DNA from: Strigops habroptila
Taxonomy: Eukaryota > Chordata > Aves > Psittaciformes > Psittacidae
NCBI RefSeq assembly: GCF_004027225.2
Contig: NC_044296.2
Coordinates: 4,074,796 to 4,138,795 of the forward strand
DNA: 64,000 bases
Direction of reading: 5' to 3'
The notes below the pieces were generated by a model, which was not told where the DNA came from, ran no database searches, and worked only from the letters and a program-made list of their open reading frames with translations. Both the position numbers and the translations under genes were made by a program. The stretch's first letter is position 1, and each line of letters starts with the position of its first letter. Positions 46,301 through 52,500 of this stretch are shown in pieces.

Positions 46301-48775
46301 ATAGACCCACCTCTGCCTCTGAGAATTGAAGCTCTGCTAATATGCTCTCACAGCCTGTTGCAGTCATATTTGTTTGGACTGAAAGCTCTTGGAGCAGGAT
46401 GTTGGTTGGTAACTGGAGTATCAGTATCTTGAGTGCCTTTCTGACTGTGGCTTTCCTAAGATCATTGTCACACTAGCCTACAAAAATATGGATGGATTTC
46501 CGAGCCTCAGGAATCCTCAGTAGCTTCAATACCATCTCTCTGATGAACTGGTGCTTTGGTTGCTTCCAGAGACCATTAACACTCTTCTGAAACTGCCTAA
46601 ATCTTCTCTGCTAAAAGTGCTAAATGTATAACCACTGATGTTGGAAGGCAGTATGTTGATATCATGGTAGTGATGTGATTCTACAAGTATTTGATGGAAA
46701 AGCAGCGCTTGGTGGTATTGGTGCTGCTGGGGTGTTGCTCTCTACTCTGAGCAGGCAGAACCACCAGCTTCATGTTGTCCAGCTCCCAGCTGGAGCCACA
46801 TTGTTTATACAATTCTGCTCTAGCCGTTGGAAGGGCCAGTGGCCCGAGGAAAATTCCAGGTGGAATTATGATGCTTTTATTTATTTAAAAGAAAAAAAGG
46901 GATGAAATGCCATCCCCCATCGCTGCCTCCTAACAGGAACATCAAGTGAACTCTGCTCCAGGTGGAGTCCTCTCACCACACTCCCTGGCAGGCGCATTAT
47001 TCACAGGCGGCTGCTCTTTGAGGGTTGATTGAACTTGGCCATGGGCCCTTTTTCCTTTCACCCCATCGGTGTTCAGCAAACATTGGCTTAGGCACAAACA
47101 TTTAGACGTGGGGGAGTGGTTTGTATGCAACGGGAAATGTCAGCCTTTCATCTTTGCTTTGACTCCAATGCTGCATTCCTGGGAAAAGTGAGGTCTGTGA
47201 TGTTAATTCTGTCCCTGGTGGACAGCAATCATCCATTCATAGAACATGCTTATGATCTGGCAGATTCTCACATGGAAAAGGCCAAGAAGGAGTGAACACA
47301 GAGACTGACTCTGCTTTCAGGCAAGTGTTCCCTTGCCTAGGGCTGAGCCTGTTGCTGGGAGGATGTGGGAGGCAACGGGGAAGAGCCTTCAGATATTTTA
47401 TTTCTAGAGAACAAACATTTTCAAAGGCTTTGATGAGTGTTCTCCTTAAAGGAAGCCAACTTTGCAGCAGGGAGAAGGGGGACTTTTCCTCCCTGCAACA
47501 ACTGTGTTTCAGTCATTGCTTTGATTTGGATTAGAGCAGGTATACAGAAAGCAAACAGGAAAGATGGACAGCTGAGCTGGCTCAAGGAACAGTTTAGAAA
47601 ACAGGCACCTATTGATATTCCTAGAAGTTTTATGTTGCAGTCTTACCCTCTGGACAGTGAGCAGTCACCCACCACGGAGAGGCACAGCCTGGTTTGAGTG
47701 GGATATGTACTGTGTGAGAGACCTGCCAGTGTGTTAGTATAGACTGGAGTGAATGCAAGGAGGATAAATACCTCCTTCTGCCTGTGATGTGTCTGTTCCT
47801 ATCCCAATCAATGGAAGTTTCCCAGTGGTATGTGACTGTGCTGAAGCACATGGATTTCAGCTACTGCCAGTTCAGGCTGAGGGAGAAGCGAATGGCTTTG
47901 ATGTAGCCTCCTGGTCTGTTGTGCCAAAATCTTCATTCTTGTTGGGGTGATAAGGAATCTAGCTGCTTACACTGATCTTTTCGTGACACGCACCACGTGA
48001 ACTGCTCCCTCACAGCCACCCTCTGGCTTTGTAACTTACTTGTGTAAAACAGTGCTTAAAAGAGTGCACACATTAACGTGTTTTTGCATGGATTAGTCTC
48101 TCCTTAACTGAGGTACTTGGCTTGGACCTAGTCAGAGAGTGTTTTTGGAGTGCAGAGTACCTGATCTGTGACATCTGGCATTCCCAAAGATGCCTCTTAC
48201 CTTACTATACACAGAGGTCTCAGGGTGAACTGCTTCCTAACTTAAAGACCTCAGTTTTTAATACTTGAAAATTAGACTTTGAGAGTTTTTCAGATTAAAT
48301 GGCCCTTTTTTCTTTTCCCCCACCCCTTTTTCTCCACCACCACCACTCCCCATTCCTTTCTTTTTTTCCAGTGCCCAGGTCTCAGACTGGGAGATGGAAA
48401 ATTCTGATTTTCAGCAGCTTTCCTCCTTGCATGTGAATCTCAGTATACCCGTGTATAGCCTCCTTACTCAGTGAGGCACTCAGCTGCCCCTGATTTGCCT
48501 CCCTGATGAAAATTCCTTTCCTTTTACCTCACTCCCCTTTTCTGTGATGCAGTATGTGATGCTGAAATGCAGTTTCTTTGGCTAAAACACAACCCTTTCC
48601 AGCAGAGGAAGGCCCTCCACCCCAGACAGACCTGTCCTACTACTCCTATGAGTACGACCCAGACCCCTACGCGTCGGAAGCTGATGTTTTTGAGCTTGGG
48701 GCAGAACTGACGACAGCAAGCACGGTAAAAGAAGCGGACAAGGTTCAGGAAGTAGTGACCACAGTAGAATGGTGA
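977..48775 (+). CDS. CPAMD8: CPAMD8 (C3 and PZP-like alpha-2-macroglobulin domain-containing protein 8), complete gene of 42 coding exons
   Basis: Secreted member of the alpha-2-macroglobulin/complement C3 family. In human, CPAMD8 variants cause anterior segment dysgenesis of the eye. Seen here: 42 exons, every intron GT-AG, all phases compatible, total 5553 nt, 1850 residues. Domains in order: signal peptide (about 1-22), N-terminal macroglobulin domains (about 28-460), bait-like central region with RSKR (505-508) and RRRRR (664-668), A2M core around 762-835, CUB/thioester-domain region with GCGEQ at 1144-1148 (24289-24303), receptor-binding domain (about 1490-1660), Kazal module (about 1720-1766) and an acidic Tyr-rich tail (1803-1824). 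The start was chosen because ACCATGC is a good context and is followed by a hydrophobic leader. No in-frame stop or frameshift was found. Introns not listed separately hold nothing I recognise. The identity is firm from the A2M-plus-Kazal layout and the neighbouring F2RL3. Confidence 0.97.
1060..3295 (+). other. CPAMD8: CPAMD8 intron 1
   Basis: The first 250 bases continue the CpG-rich block, and the rest is ordinary intronic sequence. An AT-rich patch (about 2995-3035) is the only low-complexity feature. No coding exon or repeat family is recognised. Confidence 0.8.
3296..3447 (+). CDS. CPAMD8: CPAMD8 exon 2: first macroglobulin domain
   Basis: Residues 28-79, beginning [16 protein letters not shown], the typical start of the mature chain in this family. 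The acceptor is CTCCTCAG and the donor GTAAGT at 3448. It ends one base into an Asp codon. Confidence 0.95.
4334..4356 (+). CDS. CPAMD8: CPAMD8 exon 3: 23-nt microexon
   Basis: Encodes DKGTIKLK (residues 79-86) when joined to its neighbours. The acceptor is TCATTTTAG and the donor GTGAGT. It restores phase 0. It is too short for ORF detection and was recognised from splice sites and family sequence. Confidence 0.9.
5018..5074 (+). other. G/T-rich tract in intron 3, possible G-quadruplex
   Basis: G runs of six (5029-5034), five (5052-5056) and seven (5064-5070) are separated by T-rich loops. The seven-base run could supply two G-triplets, enabling a four-run quadruplex. It is also the kind of homopolymer-rich tract prone to sequencing error. 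Confidence 0.5.
5425..5590 (+). CDS. CPAMD8: CPAMD8 exon 4: end of MG1 and start of MG2
   Basis: Residues 87-142. It contains the family motif [11 protein letters not shown], the hallmark entry into the second macroglobulin (A2M_N) domain, and an NYT glycosylation sequon. The acceptor is TTGTAG and the donor GTAAAG at 5591. Confidence 0.95.
5729..5781 (+). CDS. CPAMD8: CPAMD8 exon 5: MG2 segment
   Basis: Residues 142-159 ([18 protein letters not shown]). The acceptor follows a T-rich tract ending CTAG, and the donor is GTAAAG at 5782. Ends in phase 0. Confidence 0.93.
6251..6268 (+). CDS. CPAMD8: CPAMD8 exon 6: 18-nt microexon
   Basis: Encodes only IEAYVV (residues 160-165), in phase 0 at both ends. 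A strong pyrimidine-rich acceptor (TTTCTTTCAG) precedes it and GTGAGT follows. It matches the beta strand just before the DPRG segment in the family. Confidence 0.88.
7227..7281 (+). CDS. CPAMD8: CPAMD8 exon 7: MG2 segment
   Basis: Residues 166-184, starting [18 protein letters not shown]. The acceptor is CTGCAG and the donor GTAAGT at 7282. Confidence 0.94.
7412..7525 (+). CDS. CPAMD8: CPAMD8 exon 8: MG2 end
   Basis: Residues 184-222, including [15 protein letters not shown] and SFEVQKY. SFEVQKY is followed in exon 9 by VLPKFE, the conserved family junction into MG3. Confidence 0.96.
7662..7723. repeat. Imperfect tandem repeat of about 22 bp in intron 8
   Basis: Three degenerate copies of a TAGGGATA-xx-A-x-ACTT-type unit in direct succession. 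Confidence 0.6.
8342..8426 (+). CDS. CPAMD8: CPAMD8 exon 9: MG3 start
   Basis: Residues 222-250, with [22 protein letters not shown]-type motifs mark MG3 in C3 and A2M proteins. The acceptor is TTATAG and the donor GTAGGA at 8427. Confidence 0.95.
8458..8489. repeat. 16-bp tandem duplication in intron 9
   Basis: ATGGTGCAGCCATAGG is followed directly by ATGGTGCAGCCATGGA, with two differences at the end. Confidence 0.85.
8633..8741 (+). CDS. CPAMD8: CPAMD8 exon 10: MG3 segment
   Basis: Residues 250-286, starting [12 protein letters not shown], which corresponds to the conserved Y-T-x-G-K-P-V-x-G motif of the family. The donor is GTGAGT at 8742. Confidence 0.96.
8975..9202 (+). CDS. CPAMD8: CPAMD8 exon 11: MG3-MG4
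   Basis: Residues 287-362, including [18 protein letters not shown] and [15 protein letters not shown]. The FKPGLPY motif is the standard entry to MG4. In phase 0 at both ends. Confidence 0.97.
9371..9541 (+). CDS. CPAMD8: CPAMD8 exon 12: MG4
   Basis: Residues 363-419 ([16 protein letters not shown] through QYVWLE). The acceptor is TGTGTAG and the donor GTGGGT at 9542. Confidence 0.96.
9916..10044 (+). CDS. CPAMD8: CPAMD8 exon 13: MG4-MG5 linker
   Basis: Residues 420-462, with [18 protein letters not shown]. The donor is GTACGT at 10045. Confidence 0.95.
10045..12252 (+). other. CPAMD8: CPAMD8 intron 13
   Basis: Intronic sequence with no recognised exon. It holds a 15-base T run (11065-11079) flanked by ATTCATTT and AAATGAAT, so the run could sit in the loop of a small hairpin. 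Otherwise unremarkable. Confidence 0.8.
12253..12442 (+). CDS. CPAMD8: CPAMD8 exon 14: MG5 and RSKR site
   Basis: Residues 463-526. Contains [13 protein letters not shown], typical of CPAMD8, and a QQRSKRA segment (RSKR at 505-508) that fits a furin-type site. The donor GTAGCT is weak but the phase fits exon 15. Confidence 0.95.
13131..13303 (+). CDS. CPAMD8: CPAMD8 exon 15: MG5-MG6
   Basis: Residues 526-583. Includes [20 protein letters not shown], the conserved MG5 strand and turn pattern. The donor is GTATTG at 13304. Confidence 0.95.
13413..13562 (+). CDS. CPAMD8: CPAMD8 exon 16: MG6
   Basis: Residues 584-633. Contains [20 protein letters not shown] and VDKSVYLL, matching the A2M VDKSVLLL motif before the bait or anaphylatoxin position. 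Confidence 0.97.
13676..13837 (+). CDS. CPAMD8: CPAMD8 exon 17: polybasic processing site
   Basis: Residues 634-687. A run of five arginines (residues 664-668, 13766-13780) followed by SS lies where C3-like proteins are cut into chains. From the family I infer proprotein convertase cleavage here, which would leave an N-terminal chain of about 70 kDa. The donor is GTAGGA at 13838. Confidence 0.96.
13838..15899 (+). other. CPAMD8: CPAMD8 intron 17
   Basis: No coding exon or repeat family is recognised. A near-perfect palindrome with 10-base arms is at 15580-15600 (see its own entry). Confidence 0.8.
15580..15600. repeat. Palindrome with 10-bp arms and one-base centre
   Basis: Arm TGTAACTGCC at 15580-15589 is followed by a single T and then its exact reverse complement GGCAGTTACA at 15591-15600. 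Each arm contains an AACTG/CAGTT core like a MYB-type site. A role is not shown. Confidence 0.75.
15900..16042 (+). CDS. CPAMD8: CPAMD8 exon 18: after the bait-like region
   Basis: Residues 688-735, starting [20 protein letters not shown]. The acceptor is ATTGTTTAG and the donor GTAACG at 16043. Confidence 0.95.
16355..16381. repeat. Inverted repeat with 9-bp arms in intron 18
   Basis: TTTTGACCA (16355-16363) and TGGTCAAAA (16373-16381) are exact reverse complements separated by nine bases that include a CACCTG E-box. Each arm carries a TGACC/GGTCA nuclear-receptor-like half site. Function is unknown. Confidence 0.7.
17001..17063 (+). CDS. CPAMD8: CPAMD8 exon 19, with tandem NAGNAG acceptor
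   Basis: Residues 735-756. Contains the basic KRKR run (738-741) and then [15 protein letters not shown]. The acceptor reads TAGCAG, so splicing could also start at 16998 and add one residue. I annotate the downstream choice because it gives the family residue Arg at the junction. Confidence 0.92.
17064..19815 (+). other. CPAMD8: CPAMD8 intron 19
   Basis: About 2.75 kb with no recognised exon. An AT-rich block at about 17600-17960 has several TAATTA/ATTA-type homeodomain-like cores and an AATTATAAGTGGG segment. This could be a regulatory element, but only cross-species conservation could show it. Confidence 0.75.
19816..20047 (+). CDS. CPAMD8: CPAMD8 exon 20: A2M core domain
   Basis: Residues 756-833. 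[18 protein letters not shown] is the A2M-domain signature (PDSITSW type), followed by [19 protein letters not shown], the conserved start of MG7. Confidence 0.97.
20649..20802 (+). CDS. CPAMD8: CPAMD8 exon 21: MG7
   Basis: Residues 834-885, with [13 protein letters not shown] and [12 protein letters not shown]. The donor is GTAGTA at 20803. Confidence 0.95.
21392..21534 (+). CDS. CPAMD8: CPAMD8 exon 22: MG7-CUB
   Basis: Residues 885-932, with [15 protein letters not shown]. The Cys-Cys pair is as in CPAMD8. The acceptor is TTTCTTAG and the donor GTAAGA at 21535. Confidence 0.95.
22001..22052 (+). CDS. CPAMD8: CPAMD8 exon 23
   Basis: Residues 933-950, [17 protein letters not shown], corresponding to the PEG-x-x-x-E-x-T-YS motif in C3 and A2M proteins. 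The acceptor is TATATAG and the donor GTAAGT at 22053. Confidence 0.94.
22734..23032 (+). CDS. CPAMD8: CPAMD8 exon 24: inserted region before the thioester domain
   Basis: Residues 950-1049, the largest exon. Starts [15 protein letters not shown] and includes [15 protein letters not shown] and [14 protein letters not shown]. The fold resembles a farnesoic-acid-methyltransferase-like insert that I recall for CPAMD8; that assignment is from memory and not checked. Confidence 0.95.
23450..23675 (+). CDS. CPAMD8: CPAMD8 exon 25: end of insert, start of thioester domain
   Basis: Residues 1050-1125. Contains [15 protein letters not shown] and then [12 protein letters not shown], the conserved lead-in to the thioester domain. 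The donor is GTATCA at 23676. Confidence 0.96.
24233..24409 (+). CDS. CPAMD8: CPAMD8 exon 26: thioester motif GCGEQ
   Basis: Residues 1125-1184. [15 protein letters not shown] is complete, with Cys1145 and Gln1148 available to form the internal thioester that lets C3 and A2M proteins bind targets covalently. Thioester bonding is inferred from the family. Confidence 0.98.
24410..26942 (+). other. CPAMD8: CPAMD8 intron 26
   Basis: About 2.5 kb of intronic sequence. Short open frames occur but none resembles a known protein. No repeat family is recognised. Confidence 0.75.
26943..27024 (+). CDS. CPAMD8: CPAMD8 exon 27: thioester domain
   Basis: Residues 1184-1211, with [20 protein letters not shown], the conserved alpha-helical barrel segment (x-DGS-x-SAFG) of the thioester domain. 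Confidence 0.97.
27025..28545 (+). other. CPAMD8: CPAMD8 intron 27
   Basis: No exon recognised. An A-rich and C-rich low-complexity patch lies at about 27438-27485. Confidence 0.75.
28546..28702 (+). CDS. CPAMD8: CPAMD8 exon 28: thioester domain
   Basis: Residues 1211-1263, [16 protein letters not shown] and [18 protein letters not shown], typical helices of the thioester domain. In phase 0 at the donor. Confidence 0.97.
29146..29220 (+). CDS. CPAMD8: CPAMD8 exon 29: thioester domain
   Basis: Residues 1264-1288 ([20 protein letters not shown]). The LTAYV motif is conserved in the family. Donor GTAACA at 29221; in phase 0. Confidence 0.96.
29221..31173 (+). other. CPAMD8: CPAMD8 intron 29
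   Basis: About 2 kb with no recognised exon, repeat family or RNA gene. Confidence 0.75.
31174..31339 (+). CDS. CPAMD8: CPAMD8 exon 30: thioester domain
   Basis: Residues 1289-1344, [17 protein letters not shown] and [15 protein letters not shown], matching conserved paired helices. The donor is GTACTG at 31340. Confidence 0.96.
31892..31978 (+). CDS. CPAMD8: CPAMD8 exon 31: variable loop of the thioester domain
   Basis: Residues 1344-1373, starting [20 protein letters not shown]. This loop is usually less conserved. HW-S corresponds to the tHWs motif before the next helix. Confidence 0.92.
32914..33050 (+). CDS. CPAMD8: CPAMD8 exon 32: end of the thioester domain
   Basis: Residues 1373-1418, [17 protein letters not shown] and [19 protein letters not shown]. 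This last motif closes the thioester domain in C3 and A2M proteins. Confidence 0.97.
33402..33557 (+). CDS. CPAMD8: CPAMD8 exon 33: second CUB segment
   Basis: Residues 1419-1470, starting [14 protein letters not shown] (the conserved QDTxVALQAL motif) and including [19 protein letters not shown]. Confidence 0.97.
33945..34007 (+). CDS. CPAMD8: CPAMD8 exon 34: CUB
   Basis: Residues 1471-1491, [20 protein letters not shown]. The GxG-CC-L pattern matches the conserved GxGxx-xQ strand of the family. In phase 0 at both ends. Confidence 0.95.
34225..34259. repeat. 14-bp tandem duplication in intron 34
   Basis: The unit TGTGTTGTAAAGCC occurs twice in direct succession, followed by a partial third copy. 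A simple local duplication. Confidence 0.85.
34400..34638 (+). CDS. CPAMD8: CPAMD8 exon 35: CUB end and acidic insert into receptor-binding domain
   Basis: Residues 1492-1571. [20 protein letters not shown] is conserved. It is followed by a low-complexity charged stretch ending [20 protein letters not shown], which leads into the receptor-binding fold. The donor is GTAGGA at 34639. Confidence 0.95.
35290..35690. other. GC-richer unexplained block in intron 35
   Basis: Richer in G and C than its flanks, with a 127-codon open frame on the minus strand (35279-35662) that resembles nothing I know. It could be an old mobile-element fragment. Nothing more can be supported. Confidence 0.3.
36467..36554 (+). 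CDS. CPAMD8: CPAMD8 exon 36: receptor-binding domain
   Basis: Residues 1571-1600, [20 protein letters not shown]. The [14 protein letters not shown] motif is the signature of the A2M receptor-binding domain. The acceptor TTTGGAAG is purine-containing but the phase and protein fit. Confidence 0.95.
36555..41125 (+). other. CPAMD8: CPAMD8 intron 36
   Basis: About 4.6 kb with no recognised exon. A (TA)n run lies at 38980-38992. A 400-bp segment (about 39200-39600) with higher CpG content contains a perfect DR2 element (separate entry) and looks like a candidate regulatory element. Confidence 0.75.
39383..39396 (+). promoter_or_regulatory. Perfect DR2 nuclear-receptor element
   Basis: AGGTCAGGAGGTCA consists of two perfect AGGTCA half sites in direct repeat with a two-base spacer. 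DR2 sites are bound by retinoid receptor heterodimers and some orphan receptors. By simple chance about 0.008 perfect copies of one spacing would be expected in a window this size on both strands. Activity is inferred, not shown. Confidence 0.55.
41126..41200 (+). CDS. CPAMD8: CPAMD8 exon 37: receptor-binding domain
   Basis: Residues 1601-1625, [18 protein letters not shown], matching the conserved V-x-x-YFDx-I strand. The acceptor is CCCCCAG and the donor GTAATG at 41201. Confidence 0.96.
41890..41995 (+). CDS. CPAMD8: CPAMD8 exon 38: receptor-binding domain end
   Basis: Residues 1626-1661, [16 protein letters not shown] and [18 protein letters not shown] is the conserved C-terminal strand of A2M proteins. 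Confidence 0.97.
42085..42195 (+). CDS. CPAMD8: CPAMD8 exon 39: C-terminal extension
   Basis: Residues 1661-1698, [20 protein letters not shown] followed by [10 protein letters not shown]. This part follows the receptor-binding domain and carries an NVS glycosylation sequon. The donor is GTAAGT at 42196. Confidence 0.95.
42862..43074 (+). CDS. CPAMD8: CPAMD8 exon 40: Kazal module
   Basis: Residues 1698-1769. [18 protein letters not shown] is a clear Kazal signature. The cysteines at 1722, 1726, 1734, 1745, 1752 and 1766 can supply the usual three disulfides. The Kazal module after an A2M fold is diagnostic of CPAMD8. From the standard spacing the inhibitory P1 position would be Tyr1728 (inference). 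Confidence 0.97.
43538..43612 (+). CDS. CPAMD8: CPAMD8 exon 41: linker
   Basis: Residues 1769-1794, a polar linker ([18 protein letters not shown]) with no known domain. It was accepted because the acceptor (TTTATAG), the donor (GTAATA) and the phase fit both neighbours. Of the 42 exons this is the least supported by conserved sequence. Confidence 0.82.
43613..48602 (+). other. CPAMD8: CPAMD8 intron 41
   Basis: About 5 kb, the longest intron. No coding exon is recognised. A pyrimidine-rich tract lies at about 48303-48370. The stretch around 46690-47210 has little repeat content and includes ACATTGTTTA and similar transcription-factor-like words, so it is a possible regulatory block. Confidence 0.7.
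48603..48775 (+). CDS. CPAMD8: CPAMD8 exon 42: acidic Tyr-rich tail and stop
   Basis: Residues 1794-1850 and a TGA stop. [11 protein letters not shown] (1806-1816) inside an acidic stretch is a likely target for tyrosine sulfation in a secreted protein (inference). The acceptor reads CCAGCAG, so the exon could also begin at 48606 with one residue less. Confidence 0.9.
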
Positions 48776-49110
48776 GCAGGGGAGCATGAATCTGGTTTGA
48801 GAGTCAACCTATAATGTACTAACTCATGTCTTGGGTCAAATGTATGTCATTCCTCAAAAGGAGCATTCTTACAACTGATTTGCTAAGCTCTTTAGCAAGG
48901 AATGGCCAGGAACACGATCTTGCTAGGGCAGCATTTAAAAGTCTTCATGACCCAGATGCCTCCATCACTAGCAGATTAAAAAGTGACCTTTTAATCTTTT
49001 CTCTGCCCAGCCTCAGTGACATTTCACAAAGATATGTAATGGGAAAATGACTTTTCTTCCTTGTGCTCTCTTTTCAACAGAAATCTATAATTTAAATAAA
49101 GAGAAGAGGC
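48776..49110 (+). other. CPAMD8: CPAMD8 3' UTR, minimal extent
   Basis: Runs from the stop codon to just beyond the first AATAAA at 49095-49100. A longer form is possible because further AATAAA motifs occur at 49526-49531 and 49877-49882. Confidence 0.6.
49095..49100 (+). terminator. CPAMD8: Polyadenylation signal AATAAA, first candidate for CPAMD8
   Basis: About 320 bases after the stop, followed by a TGTATGAGTTTG segment that could serve as the GU-rich downstream element. Confidence 0.55.
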
Positions 49111-49525
49111 TCAGAATCAACTCCTGTATGAGTTTGATCCTACAAACGACCTGCTGCAGAACAGAAACCCAACGATGACTACTTCCTGATGCACTCAGAA
49201 CTGTAGGCTTTGCTGCCCCGGGGGGGGGGATCTGGAGCGCTAAGGGGGACACTCAGCATTATTTTTCTGTCAATTTTCCTGCCTTTTGTGCATCCTCTTT
49301 GGAGTACTTCCAAGGATGGGAGGAGACCAGTATGCTGTGCCCTCTAGGTAAGAAAAATAGGGGCTGGAATTCAAACCTATAGACCATTTCCAAGTGTTTT
49401 CTCTACTATCGGGATACTCCAAATGCCATTTCCTAGCTACATTTAGAAGCTAAGTCCAGGCCTTGTGCTTAGCTGAACTGCTGTTTCAGGAAAGATGGCT
49501 GAGAAGTTGTCTCTCAAATTATAAT

Positions 49526-49531
49526 AATAAA
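49526..49531 (+). terminator. CPAMD8: Polyadenylation signal AATAAA, second candidate for CPAMD8
   Basis: Followed within ten bases by GTGTGTTTTG, a good GU-rich element. It may be used as an alternative or as the main 3' end. Confidence 0.5.
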
Positions 49532-49559
49532 ATCAGTGTGTTTTGCTAATTCTGACATA

Positions 49560-52500
49560 GCAAGAGGCTAATCATCTTCCCCAGCCTGTAGGTCGACTGC
49601 ACCCACAACAATGTCCCACGAGAGAAAATCTTCCCTAGTGGCTCCATGTTCAGGGAAGTTCTTGGGAGGTACCTTTTACAAGAGGAAACTGAAATCCACT
49701 GTCGGGGCTGGAGGACTTGACTGTCTACCCTCTGACTGCAGGCTTCAGGTGGGGAGTTTGCCAGCCATAGCAGGGACAGGGATTAGGTGGGTGAGCCCTC
49801 TTTGTGTTGCACTATGTGCTGATACAGGCTGCTTGCAGCCTTCTCAGCCCTTCCCTCTTTGTAACCCTGGCATCCAAATAAAGCTGACCCAAGGCACAGT
49901 CCTTTCAAATGCTTGCCTAACTTCACCCATCACTTTTATCCTGCTCCCATTGGATCACCATACAACAGTTGTACTGGATATGGTAATCTGTGTGCAGGCC
50001 CTGGGTCTGCTGCCCAGTCCCAATGGCTGGTGTCACAGAGGCTCCCTTAGACTGACCTGCCCCAAGCGATGTGGTAAAACTAAAAACAAAAGCTTTGTGT
50101 TTCCAAAAGTGCAAGAGCCAAGATTTTTTGGTTTCCTTTCCTGCCTGGAGCAGCATTGTTCTCTTTGGAGGAGTTACATGCAATTGCCTGTTGCAAAACA
50201 GTGTTAATATTTTATCTTCCCACTTCTATTGTTACCAGGATCCAGAGTGGGATGGAAACTCCTTTTGAGGGTGTTTATTGGTGAATGGAAACAGGAAAAA
50301 GCTCAGCTCCATTCATTTTTTAGAGCTTGTTTACACAGGAACCATGACAAGAATATATCCCAGTATAGACATTCCATTCCAGAATAAAGGCAATTTTATT
50401 CCAGAAAAATGTCCACGTGGGGACAAAACAGGAGATATCCCAGAAGTTGGGTATATGTCGTTTCCAGTCCTTTTTGTCTGGGGCCAGATCTTTGCAGAAT
50501 GTAGTTGACATGATGAAGATCTGGGTCTTGAAGTTCGCAGAAGTTTCAGAGCTGCTTTGCTGGCCAGTTTCCAAACCTTCCTTCCTGGCTGCTCTGAGTT
50601 CTCCTCACAGGCTCTTGACATGGCTGCTGCCCGTATGTACCCACTGCTGCTGGGCAGAGGTTTGTGCCACGTGTCTGCAGTGCTCTTGAACAGACCATGT
50701 CCTCACTGTGCCCGCGCAGCAGAAGCACTGGCGGCTGCATTCCTGTCTGGCAGGTAAATAAATGCCTTTAAACTAAATTCCATCTCCTGTAAGCAACTGG
50801 CCTGGCAGACACTGGCTATTGTGTACACACACAGGACTGAGTCAATATTTATCCTCTGGGTAAATAACAGACTGAGTGTGAGCTGCAACAAGAGTTTTGG
50901 GGGTTTTAGTTTCTAAATATCAAAGCTGCACAATACAAACCCTGCTGTTTGCTGGTTCCAGCCTCAGCTGTTTAGTGCTTTGAGTCTGGGAGAATGAGAC
51001 ATTTAATCACCCTGATAATGTCTGTGTGACTAGCTTCCCACAGAAGATGGGACCTATGTTCTGGATTCTTTGGTCTCCTGTCCTTGGTCCCTTTCTGGCT
51101 TTACTTTCCTTGTTTCATCCATGTATGCTTCTGGGTAGATGTTCGAAGTCATTTTATATTCCTTGGCCCTCTCATAGATCCTTGGGCAGTCAGACAGCAT
51201 CACCATTGGGGAGAAGGAGATGAAGGTAGGGAGTTTGAGCCAAGTATCAAACCTGACTTCCTTCACTTCCCTCAGGCTCTGGTTCATGTAATGTACTAAT
51301 TCGAGATGCAGACATTTCCCTTTTGCTGCCAGCTAAATAATTCCTCCTAGTGGTGCCAGCCCATCAATCATGGCCTTGTTCTGTGGGGTCTCTGCGTGCC
51401 ACTGCGCTCATCTGTTTGAGGCTGAGGAGTCTCACCTCTGTTTTACAACTAGAAGAAAAGGCAGAGAGACCTGGACCCTCAGAAGGTGAAGGCAGAGCAG
51501 CCTTAGTGTCCTTAAACAGAGACAGAACAGGACAGTGCCTGTGAGGCAATGGGCAGGCTTTCTGGATCCTGCAGCCTGACTTCACCTTGAGTGCTTCTTC
51601 CCAGCTTTGGCACTTCCAGGGAGATCGCTAGTCCATCTGCTCTTGGCAGCCCCTGCCTCCCCCGTGTCTTGCCACACCAAACTGGCTCCTTTCTGTAGTT
51701 AAAAAAAAGTAATTTTATTTAAGGAATTGAATAAAGGAACCTGCACTTACACACTTGTGGTTGCCTTTTCTCCCCCATCACTGGAGTAAAGGAGCAGGTC
51801 TCTGCCCTCTTCTCCACCCCAGCTGATGGTCCCTCTGTCCATAGATCTCCCCTGTCCTAGACTGGTTGTTCATGTTTCTTGTAATCATCATTAATTCTCA
51901 TGTAGGAAAAAAAGTTTTCCTTGATTATTTTTCTTTCATTCTTCAAAATCCCAGTTGGAATACAGAAACTCCCTGGGCCTAGGTCCACGAGAGCCACTGG
52001 ACACAGCATAGCCTTACCAGACTCAATCATAGGCTTTGGCCCAGTTCTGATTCTGAAGCTTGCCAGTCACACTCCCATCCCTGAGAACACAAGAACATCT
52101 CAGCACTGAGAACTCAGGCTTCAACCTTGTGAAGACCAGCAGCTATAGTTTGGAGAGAAAGGATTGATCTTTTTTGCCAAGGAAGAGATCAATTCAATAG
52201 CTGAAAAGCCAGCAAGGACTGCAGACCTGCTGCTGCTTTGGGCTTTGACTTGGTTTGGCTTAGAGATGTTTGCCTCTGTCTGTCAGAGAAATGTTTCTCC
52301 TTTCCTTTTCTCTGATGATCCCTCACTGCAAAAGGAGAATAGTGCCAGTGGGTTTGTAAGACACCAAGATTCCTGCTTATATTGAGTTACGTTACTGAAT
52401 AGCTGCAGCAGTGCTAGTTATCAGTGATTTGTGCTTGCAATCCTTTCAATGAAATTAATATTTATATATTTGTAACTGTACATTATGCAGAGTAATCATT

